From Nitrospirota bacterium (GTDB lineage: Bacteria > Nitrospirota > Thermodesulfovibrionia > Thermodesulfovibrionales > Dissulfurispiraceae), in the NCBI GenBank assembly GCA_016212685.1, contig JACREW010000280.1, forward strand, positions 1 through 6,122: a stretch of 6,122 nt of DNA, given 5' to 3'. The notes under the pieces are model-generated. The model was not told where the DNA came from, did no database searches, and saw only the letters and a program-made list of their open reading frames with translations. This document shows, in pieces, positions 1 through 6,023 of this stretch (positions are counted from its first letter, which is position 1; each line of letters opens with the position of its first letter). Made by a program: the position numbers and the translations under genes.

Positions 1-1
1 A

Positions 2-1213
2 AGACATAGCTCAGAGATATTCGGTGAGTTGATAGTATTCGACGACGGCACAACGGGTTTTTACGATCCCGCAATAAATGATGTGCTGCACACAATATCA
101 ACCCCGCTGGATGCCGAAAGATTTGCTCTAAAGCGTGTTGCTGTCGAGTTCGACAGCAATTTCCATCTGAATTCTCCATTGATCGCATATCTGGAAGTAA
201 CCAGAGAATGCAACCTTACCTGCAAGCATTGTTATATCCAGGCCGGCGACAGGATGCAAAATGAACTAAATACAGATGAGATTTTTGCACTAATCGACAG
301 TTTGAAAGCATTGAATACATTCGGTGTCTGTATCTCGGGCGGAGAACCCTTTTTACATCCCGATATTTTTAGAATCCTCGCCTATCTCGAGGCGAATGAT
401 TTTATAGTCTCCCTCTATACTAACGGCACATTGATCGACGGCAGTGTTGTGGATCGGATTGCAAAGTCCTGCAATATAAATATAAGTGTTGACGGTTACA
501 TGATGAATAAAGAGATACGTGGGGTCGATTTTGAAGAATTGAAAAATACGATTCTAATGTGCAAGGAAAGAGGTTTTAACATCTGGGTTAATTCCACTGT
601 TATGAATGACAATTTACATGATCTGGAAAGGCTTTTCGATTGGTGTATCGAAAACGATATCAATTACGGCACAGCCCCTTTTTCACCCCTTGGACGCGGA
701 AGGCAATTCCCCGAACTGGAGCTGAAAGAGGGCTCGAGCGAGAAAGCTGCGGAGATGTATCTGAAGGAAACCATAAATGAGGAAAGATATTATGCATCTG
801 CCGGAGCTATCATCGGCAAACTTCTTGACCTTTGCTACCGGATCGTAAATTGGACGAGACGATGCAAAGGCTCCAGGTCTCTTATGTACATAGCTGCAAA
901 TGGCGATGTATATCCCTGCTCTCTCTGCGCATCAACGTCCTCATACCTGATAGGAAACATACGCAGAAGGGATCTGCGTGAAATATGGCAGGAGGGGAAT
1001 CGGGAATTCAGGAAAATAACGTGGAAGGATTTCAGTTCCTGCAAATCCTGTCGGGTCAATGCGCAAGGCATTTTCTGCTCTTTGAGATGTCCAGTGCTGT
1101 CCGCAGAATATAATGGAGACCCGCTTGTATGCGGAGCGACTCCATTTTTCAAGAAAAGCATGTTGCTGCGGACCGATAAATTTCTCGAACACAACCTTAT
1201 AAAAAGCATTTGA
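2..1213 (+). CDS. Radical SAM/SPASM domain protein, 5'-partial (probable peptide-modifying enzyme)
   Basis: The frame is open to the window's left edge. The first plausible start inside is TTG at 29, which has no well-spaced Shine-Dalgarno, and the first in-frame ATG lies after the catalytic motif, so the true start is probably upstream. Residues are numbered from the TTG. The N-terminal ~50 residues precede the radical SAM core. The CxxxCxxC motif (C61, C65, C68) binds the SAM-cleaving [4Fe-4S] cluster, and GGEP at 104-107 is the SAM-binding motif. The C-terminal part is a SPASM domain for auxiliary clusters: C279, Gx4C ending at C297, then C338, C341, C350, C354 and C368, with an extra C300. 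Such proteins usually modify ribosomal peptides or small metabolites in the cytoplasm. The substrate cannot be read from the sequence. It leads a tight operon, 17 bp before the B12-type radical SAM gene. Family assignment is firm; peptide modification is inferred from the PqqD-like neighbour. Confidence 0.9.
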   Translation, partial: RHSSEIFGELIVFDDGTTGFYDPAINDVLHTISTPLDAERFALKRVAVEFDSNFHLNSPLIAYLEVTRECNLTCKHCYIQAGDRMQNELNTDEIFALIDSLKALNTFGVCISGGEPFLHPDIFRILAYLEANDFIVSLYTNGTLIDGSVVDRIAKSCNINISVDGYMMNKEIRGVDFEELKNTILMCKERGFNIWVNSTVMNDNLHDLERLFDWCIENDINYGTAPFSPLGRGRQFPELELKEGSSEKAAEMYLKETINEERYYASAGAIIGKLLDLCYRIVNWTRRCKGSRSLMYIAANGDVYPCSLCASTSSYLIGNIRRRDLREIWQEGNREFRKITWKDFSSCKSCRVNAQGIFCSLRCPVLSAEYNGDPLVCGATPFFKKSMLLRTDKFLEHNLIKSI

Positions 1214-1216
1214 ACC

Positions 1217-1221
1217 GGGGG
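1217..1221 (+). promoter_or_regulatory. Ribosome binding site of the B12-type radical SAM gene
   Basis: A GGGGG run lies 9 bases before the ATG at 1231, just after the preceding stop codon. It is G-rich rather than a perfect GGAGG and supports the ATG at 1231 as start. Confidence 0.5.
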
Positions 1222-1230
1222 TAGTATTTC

Positions 1231-3105
1231 ATGAACATATGTTTGATAGGCATGGGGTATTCAAGTCCGGATATAGACAACTTCGATTACTCATTGGGGC
1301 TTGCGTATATTCAAGCCTATTTGCAGCAAAAATTCCAAAATGAGACAAAGGTGACAAATCTCTACTTCCATTCCGACCGTCTCGGCACGTACAAAAAGCT
1401 CGCCCTGCTTCACGAGATTCTTAAAACGGAGCCGGACGTTGCGGCCTTTTCCTGCCATTGCTGGAATATGGAGACCCTCTTAAGCATAACCGGTTTGTTG
1501 AAGGACATAAGACCTGGAATTACCATTATCGTTGGCGGCCCTGACCCTACGTTCAGAGCCATCCAATTAATGGAACGTTATCCTGCAATCGACATCATCA
1601 TTAAGGGAGAGGGAGAAGAAGTATTCACCGAAATTATCGGTCGTTTTTTAAATAATAGCGATTATCAGGCCGTCATGGCGGATATCCATGGAATTGTGTT
1701 CCGCAAAAACGGTAGTTTATACGATAACGTAGGCATCAATATAGTCGAAGATCTCAATAAACTCCCCTCGCCGTATCTGACAGGGGTAATAGATCTGGAC
1801 AACGAATCGGTAAGGCGTCATGTCAGTATCGAAACATACAGGGGGTGCCCCTTCTCCTGCAGTTATTGTAATTACAATCGCGGGTCGCGCCGTGTTCGAT
1901 ACTTTCCGCCGGATAGGATAGAGAAAGAACTATCCTATCTTTTGGGCAGAGGCGTTGAGAACCTTTTCGTAATGGACCCGACATTCAATCATGATGTTTC
2001 ACGCTGCGCGACCATACTGAACTATCTGAAGAAATACAATCGTTCCACACTTATTCACATCGAAGCCAGGGGAGAGCTTTTTACGGATGAGATGATCGAT
2101 TCGATGGTCGAAGCGGGTATAACGCTGGTCGAGTTAGGAATACAGACGATTTCTGAATCTAATGCCGCACAAATGAACAGACAGCATAATATCGCTAAGA
2201 TCGAAAGGAATATAGCACTGCTGAATAAGAAAAACATACACGTTGTTCTCCATGTCATGGGAGGATTGCCCGATGAAACCATCGAGGATCTGACCGACAC
2301 GATAGAGTGGTGTGTCCTCCAAAAGCCGGCTACCATCGTGGTCTTTCCGACTGGCGCTTTCCCCGGAACTATTTTAAAGCAGGAGCAGGAGCGCTTCGGG
2401 TTGGTCTGCGATCCCGAGCCGTTTTACTATGTTTTAAAATCTCCGACACTCTCAGTCCACGATATGTGGCTTATCGATGAAATCGGCAAAGTTCTTAATT
2501 TGTCATACGCACACGGATACGGCACGTTCTTTTATGCCCTGAAAATCCGATGCGGTTGTAATGCGATGGACTTTATAAAAGTGTTTATAGAGAAATTTCA
2601 CACCGCCGACTGGAGGAATAATTTGTATCATTTTCTCGAAAAAACACTCGATATGCTTCTCGCATACTATGAAGTGGATTCCATGTATGAAAGAGAGCTG
2701 CTTTCCAATGTCTTGCGCTATATCCATGTCCGCTCGCTCCTCAACGAATCCATACATTCATACGATTCGCCGGAATCTTTAAAAGATATGGAATTATCGT
2801 TTTCAGATAAAGCGCGACTCGTTCGGTTTCCCTTTAATGTCAGACAATTTATTGACGACCTATCGAACGGTGGAGCAGGGAATGCCGATGGTTATAGGGA
2901 CACGATCAATCTTGTTCTTTATCGCACGGGCAATAAAATTACACAATGGAAAGTGAGCGATAGGCTATATGTCATGTTCTCGCTGCTTTCCAGACAAAGG
3001 ACAATCGAACAGATACGATCCTTGCATGACAGCCCCGATCTCGACGATTTCTTGAAAAACTGCGTACAGCAGGGCATTGTGGAATGTAACGACGGGAGGG
3101 CTTAG
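1231..3105 (+). CDS. B12-binding domain radical SAM protein with long C-terminal region
   Basis: This 624-residue protein has the class B layout. Residues ~1-165 form a Rossmann-like cobalamin-binding-type domain, with VGGPDPTF at 101-108 and the family-typical GEGEE at 126-130. The radical SAM core runs from ~195 to ~390, with CxxxCxxC at C206, C210 and C213 and GIQTI at 303-307. No DxHxxG motif is seen, as is usual in this class, where B12 can bind without a histidine ligand. The region ~390-530 resembles the DUF4080-type tail of several B12 radical SAM proteins. The last ~65 residues (558-620) look like a small winged-helix or PqqD-like fold, a weak call. Family members perform methylations and other radical rearrangements on unactivated carbons; the substrate here is unknown. 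It is flanked by a SPASM protein (17 bp upstream) and a PqqD-like gene that starts on the base after its stop codon, suggesting action on the same substrate. Confidence 0.88.
   Translation: MNICLIGMGYSSPDIDNFDYSLGLAYIQAYLQQKFQNETKVTNLYFHSDRLGTYKKLALLHEILKTEPDVAAFSCHCWNMETLLSITGLLKDIRPGITIIVGGPDPTFRAIQLMERYPAIDIIIKGEGEEVFTEIIGRFLNNSDYQAVMADIHGIVFRKNGSLYDNVGINIVEDLNKLPSPYLTGVIDLDNESVRRHVSIETYRGCPFSCSYCNYNRGSRRVRYFPPDRIEKELSYLLGRGVENLFVMDPTFNHDVSRCATILNYLKKYNRSTLIHIEARGELFTDEMIDSMVEAGITLVELGIQTISESNAAQMNRQHNIAKIERNIALLNKKNIHVVLHVMGGLPDETIEDLTDTIEWCVLQKPATIVVFPTGAFPGTILKQEQERFGLVCDPEPFYYVLKSPTLSVHDMWLIDEIGKVLNLSYAHGYGTFFYALKIRCGCNAMDFIKVFIEKFHTADWRNNLYHFLEKTLDMLLAYYEVDSMYERELLSNVLRYIHVRSLLNESIHSYDSPESLKDMELSFSDKARLVRFPFNVRQFIDDLSNGGAGNADGYRDTINLVLYRTGNKITQWKVSDRLYVMFSLLSRQRTIEQIRSLHDSPDLDDFLKNCVQQGIVECNDGRA
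3094..3100 (+). promoter_or_regulatory. Strong ribosome binding site fixing a GTG start
   Basis: GGGAGGG lies in the last codons of the B12 radical SAM gene, 5 bases before the GTG at 3106. Its near-ideal sequence and spacing decide the GTG start, which directly follows the TAG of the upstream gene and suggests translational coupling. Confidence 0.75.
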
Positions 3106-3387
3106 GTGGAACGCATACGCGAAAAAAAAATTATTTTAAGAGACGGAGTTGTCTGGGAAAAAAAAGACGGATCAGAGGATTGTTACATCGTTTTTAATAG
3201 GCATGATTCCTATTTATACGAAATGCCTGCCATGGGAATTCGTATACTAGAACTCTGCAATGGACAGAATACCGGACATGAGATTGGAAAGCGTATGATA
3301 GAAGACCTGCGTATTACAGACTTAGAAACGAACGATATATTCGATTTCCTCGACGAGCTGGTGAAAATGGATTTGGTTACGACGTGA
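3106..3387 (+). CDS. PqqD-like small protein (probable RiPP recognition element)
   Basis: This 93-residue soluble protein has the size and pattern of the PqqD family: an N-terminal beta-rich half (residues ~8-40), the typical P-x-x-G-I-x-I-L-E-L turn into helix at 41-50, and a helical C-terminal half ending in F-L-D-E-L-V-K-M at 81-88. PqqD-type proteins form a winged-helix fold that binds the leader of a precursor peptide and presents it to a radical SAM/SPASM partner. They contain no catalytic residues. The gene starts with GTG directly after the TAG of the B12 radical SAM gene and has a strong GGGAGGG ribosome site. Its place between two radical SAM genes suggests it serves the upstream SPASM enzyme, the B12 enzyme, or both. 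No precursor gene is visible in the window, so the peptide role is inferred from family and context. Confidence 0.78.
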   Translation: MERIREKKIILRDGVVWEKKDGSEDCYIVFNRHDSYLYEMPAMGIRILELCNGQNTGHEIGKRMIEDLRITDLETNDIFDFLDELVKMDLVTT

Positions 3388-3394
3388 AAAACTA

Positions 3395-3982
3395 ATGCGA
3401 AAGGTACCTGAAAAGATGCCTGATAAGCTATCATTGAAACCCGATGCGGATCTGTTCCCCCTGCCGGTCGTTTTGGTTGGCTGCGGTAATATGTCCGGAG
3501 GAATCAATATTATTACGATATCATGGATAGGCGTCGTCTGTTCTTCACCACCGATGATTAGCATATCAGTAAGACCGCAGCGCCACTCGCACCGTCTGCT
3601 TATGGAGACCGACGGCTGGACCGTGAATATTCCCACAGAGGATCATCTGTACGAAACCGATTTCTGCGGAACTCACTCGGGTAAAAATATAGATAAATTT
3701 TCCGCTTTGAATTTGACGCCGGTTCCTTCGCGCCGCATCTCCGCGCCAATGATTAAGGAATGTCCCGTAAGTATGGAGTGCATTAAAAGAAACACTCTCT
3801 CATTGGGGTCTCACGATATGTTTCTTGGAGAGGTGGTCGCTCTGTATGCCTCACCGGATGTTATTACAGACAACGAAATCGACGCAGGCAAGGTAAGACC
3901 CATAACCTACAATATTTGGGATTATTGGAACATGGGGAAAAGGATCGGATCGTTCGGGAAATGCAGCAACAGAAAAGAGTGA
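3395..3982 (+). CDS. Flavin reductase family protein (flavoredoxin-like, FMN-binding split barrel)
   Basis: This 195-residue protein matches the flavin reductase/flavoredoxin family over its full length. A strand at 22-30 (PLPVVLVGC) is followed by the N-I-I-T-I-S-W-I-G stretch at 38-46, S-S-P-P-M-I-S-I-S-V-R at 50-60, V-N-I-P-T at 77-81, F-C-G-T-x-S-G at 90-96, K-E-C-P-V at 121-125, and G-S-H-D-M-F-L-G-E at 138-146. Members bind FMN as dimers and pass electrons, often from NAD(P)H, ferredoxin or rubredoxin; they act in the cytoplasm. In this operon it could reduce the [4Fe-4S] clusters of the neighbouring radical SAM enzymes or reduce an intermediate, which is inference. It follows the PqqD-like gene after 7 bp. 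The ATG at 3395 has a poor ribosome site; ATG 3416 (7 codons later) is an alternative. Its 3' end abuts the next gene. Confidence 0.9.
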   Translation: MRKVPEKMPDKLSLKPDADLFPLPVVLVGCGNMSGGINIITISWIGVVCSSPPMISISVRPQRHSHRLLMETDGWTVNIPTEDHLYETDFCGTHSGKNIDKFSALNLTPVPSRRISAPMIKECPVSMECIKRNTLSLGSHDMFLGEVVALYASPDVITDNEIDAGKVRPITYNIWDYWNMGKRIGSFGKCSNRKE

Positions 3983-3984
3983 GT

Positions 3985-5247
3985 ATGAATCTTTTTGCTG
4001 AAAGAGACCTTGATCGCTTCTATGATTATCCCCCTATCCTGCCGGATGCGGAGAATCTCGATATATGGAGGAAGAAACCCCTGGCCATTTATCTCCATAT
4101 CCCGTTCTGTCTCAGGTTTTGCGATTATTGTCCATATAACAAGTATATTTACAACAGGACTATTGCGGAGCGCTATGTCGAAGCGCTGATCACCGACATT
4201 CGCTCATCCACATCGCAGGGCGTGCTTCAAGGATACGATGTTGTAGTAGTATATGTAGGAGGCGGCACGCCTACATGCCTGACCGATGACCAGATATTCA
4301 GAATAATTTCGGCAGTTAGGAAATCGTTCTCTTTAAAACATACTACGGAGATTACTATCGAATCAAACCCAAAAACGTGTACATACAAAAAACTGAAAGC
4401 GGCTGTAGATGCCGGAGTCAACCGCGTGAGCCTTGGGGTGCAGAGCTTTAACGGGGACTTATTGGCGAAATTGAACAGATTGCATTCGGTCGAAGAATCT
4501 GTCGAAGCAGTGCATACTATTCGAGAAGCAGGAATTGCCAACTATAACATAGACCTGATGTATCGAATACCCGGGCAGACATTGGCCCAATGGACAAACG
4601 ACTTGAAGACGGCATTACGCCTCGAATGCCCGCACATCAGCGCATTTGGTTTGAATATCAAGCCTAACACTCGCTTTTACAAGAAATACATCAATCAAAA
4701 TACATATTTAAAGGAAGCTGAAAAGGTCGAGACTGACATCACAGCTCACACGAGGTCAGTTTTGAGCGATAACGGGTTGCGGCAATATACTATTGACTCG
4801 TGGGCAAAGCCATGTTTTGAGAGCAAATATAACACCTATCTGATAGAGGTGCTGGCCTTCGGAGCCGGATCGCATTCCCATGTCAACAGATTTGAGTTTT
4901 GCAAGGCATACAATCCGGAAGAATATATCGAGAGAATAAGAAACAACAAATCGCCTATCGTTTTCGGTAAACGTCTTACCGTCAAGGAAGAAATGGAACG
5001 GTATATGGTAATCGGAATCTTGCACTTGACAATCGATACAGAGGATTTTACAGACCGCTTCGGCATCCAGGTAGAGGAATTATATTCAGGGCATATCGAT
5101 GCGCTCATTGAAAACGGATTCCTTAAAAAAGAACGCAAAATACTGTCCGTGACCGAAAAAGGGAAATTATTTATTTTAAATATCAGCAAATCATTTTTTG
5201 GCGCTGAGTATAAAGATATTCTGTTTGCGCTAAAGACGTTTACATAA
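3985..5247 (+). CDS. HemW/HemN-like radical SAM protein (coproporphyrinogen oxidase-like)
   Basis: This 420-residue protein has the HemN/HemW layout. It shows the radical SAM cysteines C42, C46 and C49 in HIPFCLRFCDYC, GGGTPT at 92-97, ESNP at 126-129, VSLGVQSF at 148-155, NIDLMYRIPGQT at 188-199, and an AFGAGSHSH stretch leading into a HemN_C-type winged C-terminal domain. HemW proteins are heme chaperones. Relatives include heme-degrading ChuW/HutW and class C methyltransferases and cyclopropanases of natural-product pathways. The fourth cysteine of true HemN (CxxxCxxCxC) is replaced by Y51, so coproporphyrinogen oxidase activity is unlikely. Clustering with a PqqD-like gene makes a class C-type biosynthetic role as likely as a HemW role. 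ATG 3985 is chosen because it lies 2 bases after the preceding stop with an AAGAG upstream; GTG 3979 (4-base overlap), ATG 3961 and TTG 3916 are longer alternatives. Confidence 0.85.
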   Translation: MNLFAERDLDRFYDYPPILPDAENLDIWRKKPLAIYLHIPFCLRFCDYCPYNKYIYNRTIAERYVEALITDIRSSTSQGVLQGYDVVVVYVGGGTPTCLTDDQIFRIISAVRKSFSLKHTTEITIESNPKTCTYKKLKAAVDAGVNRVSLGVQSFNGDLLAKLNRLHSVEESVEAVHTIREAGIANYNIDLMYRIPGQTLAQWTNDLKTALRLECPHISAFGLNIKPNTRFYKKYINQNTYLKEAEKVETDITAHTRSVLSDNGLRQYTIDSWAKPCFESKYNTYLIEVLAFGAGSHSHVNRFEFCKAYNPEEYIERIRNNKSPIVFGKRLTVKEEMERYMVIGILHLTIDTEDFTDRFGIQVEELYSGHIDALIENGFLKKERKILSVTEKGKLFILNISKSFFGAEYKDILFALKTFT

Positions 5248-5279
5248 TTGCTTTGCCTGATAAATCACGCCCACGGCAT
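5248..5279. other. Short convergent intergenic gap
   Basis: These 32 bp separate the 3' ends of the plus-strand radical SAM operon and the minus-strand ferritin-like gene. I see no convincing stem-loop followed by a T-run on either strand, so no intrinsic terminator is called. Confidence 0.6.
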
Positions 5280-5765
5280 TCAGCCCTCCACGATGCTGTG
5301 TTCCTCCCACATGAACCAGCTTCCGCTGTCCTGCATGAAAAAATAGGTATTTGCAAATATTGCGTAATGCTGCTCTTCTTCGTGTACAAGCCTTTCAAAG
5401 AGATTCCTCTCCTTCTCCGCAGGAGCGTCCGACGCGGCCTTTTTATAAAATTCGATCCCTTCCTTTTCCATGCGCATCGCGATCTTGAACGCTTCGAGTT
5501 CATCGGTTTTGGCTTCGACCCTTTCCATCATTTCGTCCTTCATCTGTTCGAAGATCGTTTTGATATTTTTCATGGGGCTGACATCCTTTATCTTTATATC
5601 GAGCCCCTCGAATATCCGTGAAAGCATTTCGAGGTGCCTTTTTTCGTCTTCGCATATCGATAGAAACATCCTTTTGCCGACTGCGTGATTGCATTTTTCA
5701 GCCGCTTCTTTATAGAACTTTATCGCGTCGGTTTCCATCTTAATCGCTATCTCTACGGCATTCAT
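5280..5765 (-). CDS. Ferritin-like diiron protein (rubrerythrin-type, no rubredoxin domain)
   Basis: This 161-residue protein is a four-helix-bundle ferritin-like protein of the rubrerythrin/COG1633 type. Two similar halves each carry E plus ExxH: E11 and E41-x-x-H44 in the first, E100 and E130-x-x-H133 in the second, the pattern that binds a diiron centre. The halves repeat A-[IM]-[KR]-M-E at 7-11 and 96-100. It ends in a family-typical aromatic and acidic tail (W-F-M-W-E-E). It lacks the C-terminal rubredoxin domain of classical rubrerythrin, and a separate rubredoxin gene lies directly upstream. Such proteins reduce peroxide or store iron in the cytoplasm of anaerobes; the exact activity is inferred. 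The start at 5765 is preferred because GGGAGG sits 5 bases before it and the family usually begins close to this point. ATG 5795 gives 10 more residues and an ATGA overlap with the rubredoxin stop but has its purine-rich site too close. Confidence 0.88.
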   Translation of the reverse strand: MNAVEIAIKMETDAIKFYKEAAEKCNHAVGKRMFLSICEDEKRHLEMLSRIFEGLDIKIKDVSPMKNIKTIFEQMKDEMMERVEAKTDELEAFKIAMRMEKEGIEFYKKAASDAPAEKERNLFERLVHEEEQHYAIFANTYFFMQDSGSWFMWEEHSIVEG

Positions 5766-5770
5766 GGCTT

Positions 5771-5776
5771 CCTCCC
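5771..5776 (-). promoter_or_regulatory. Strong ribosome binding site of the ferritin-like gene
   Basis: GGGAGG on the minus strand lies 5 bases before ATG 5765. It favours this start over ATG 5795, where the purine stretch directly touches the start codon. Confidence 0.7.
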
Positions 5777-5791
5777 TGCTCTCTTGATTTG

Positions 5792-5950
5792 TCATTCCTT
5801 CTCAAACATATCCTTGCCCGCCCCGCATATGGGGCATACCCAACTGTCGGGTAATTGCTCGAAAGAAGTTCCGGCGGGCACCCCGGAATCAGGGTCTCCG
5901 TTTTCAGGGTCGTACACATAACCGCACACACTGCATTTCCATTTCTCCAT
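5792..5950 (-). CDS. Rubredoxin
   Basis: This 52-residue protein is a complete, standard-length rubredoxin. One iron is held by four cysteines in two CxxC knuckles, C6-S-V-C9-G-Y and C39-P-I-C42-G-A. Other conserved features are Y11-x-Y13-D-P, the G-D-P-D-S-G-V-P-A-G-T loop at 18-28, F30 and L33-P-D-S-W37. It is a cytoplasmic one-electron carrier. Its stop overlaps the upstream ATG option (5795) of the ferritin-like gene and lies 26 bp before the preferred start, so the two are almost certainly co-transcribed, with rubredoxin feeding electrons to the diiron protein. The ATG at 5950 is set by GGGAGG 4 bases upstream; an in-frame extension to 6019 runs into the insertion sequence end and does not look native. 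The gene starts about 33 bp from that insertion sequence. Confidence 0.96.
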   Translation of the reverse strand: MEKWKCSVCGYVYDPENGDPDSGVPAGTSFEQLPDSWVCPICGAGKDMFEKE

Positions 5951-5954
5951 AAAT

Positions 5955-5960
5955 CCTCCC
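5955..5960 (-). promoter_or_regulatory. Ribosome binding site of rubredoxin
   Basis: GGGAGG on the minus strand lies 4 bases before ATG 5950 and fixes the 52-residue start. Confidence 0.75.
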
Positions 5961-5983
5961 ACTAATATGTCTTTATTAAAAGA

Positions 5984-6010
5984 GGGTCTTCGCGTAATCG
6001 TGTGGGTAGT
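5984..6010. repeat. Probable terminal inverted repeat of the insertion sequence
   Basis: The sequence begins GGGTCTTCGCGTAATCGTG on the plus strand, reading into the element, and has the ISL3-type opening. The inner boundary is approximate, because the matching repeat at the far end cannot be seen. Confidence 0.5.
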
Positions 6011-6023
6011 TTTGAGCACTTTC

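Noticed and set aside
3916..3984. Longer start (TTG 3916, ATG 3961 or GTG 3979) for the HemW-like protein
   Set aside because: The extension lies inside the end of the flavin reductase gene, adds no family-typical residues, and only ATG 3985 has a reasonably spaced purine-rich site; GTG 3979 remains possible.
5248..5279. Bidirectional terminator between the convergent genes
   Set aside because: I found no stem of useful length and no T-run on either strand.
5253..5621. Plus-strand open frame of 122 codons opposite the ferritin-like gene
   Set aside because: It is antisense to a clear family member, has no ribosome site and no recognisable domain; it is a shadow of the coding strand.
5951..6019. 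N-terminal extension of rubredoxin by 23 residues
   Set aside because: It would start inside the insertion sequence end, while ATG 5950 has an ideal ribosome site and gives a standard rubredoxin length.
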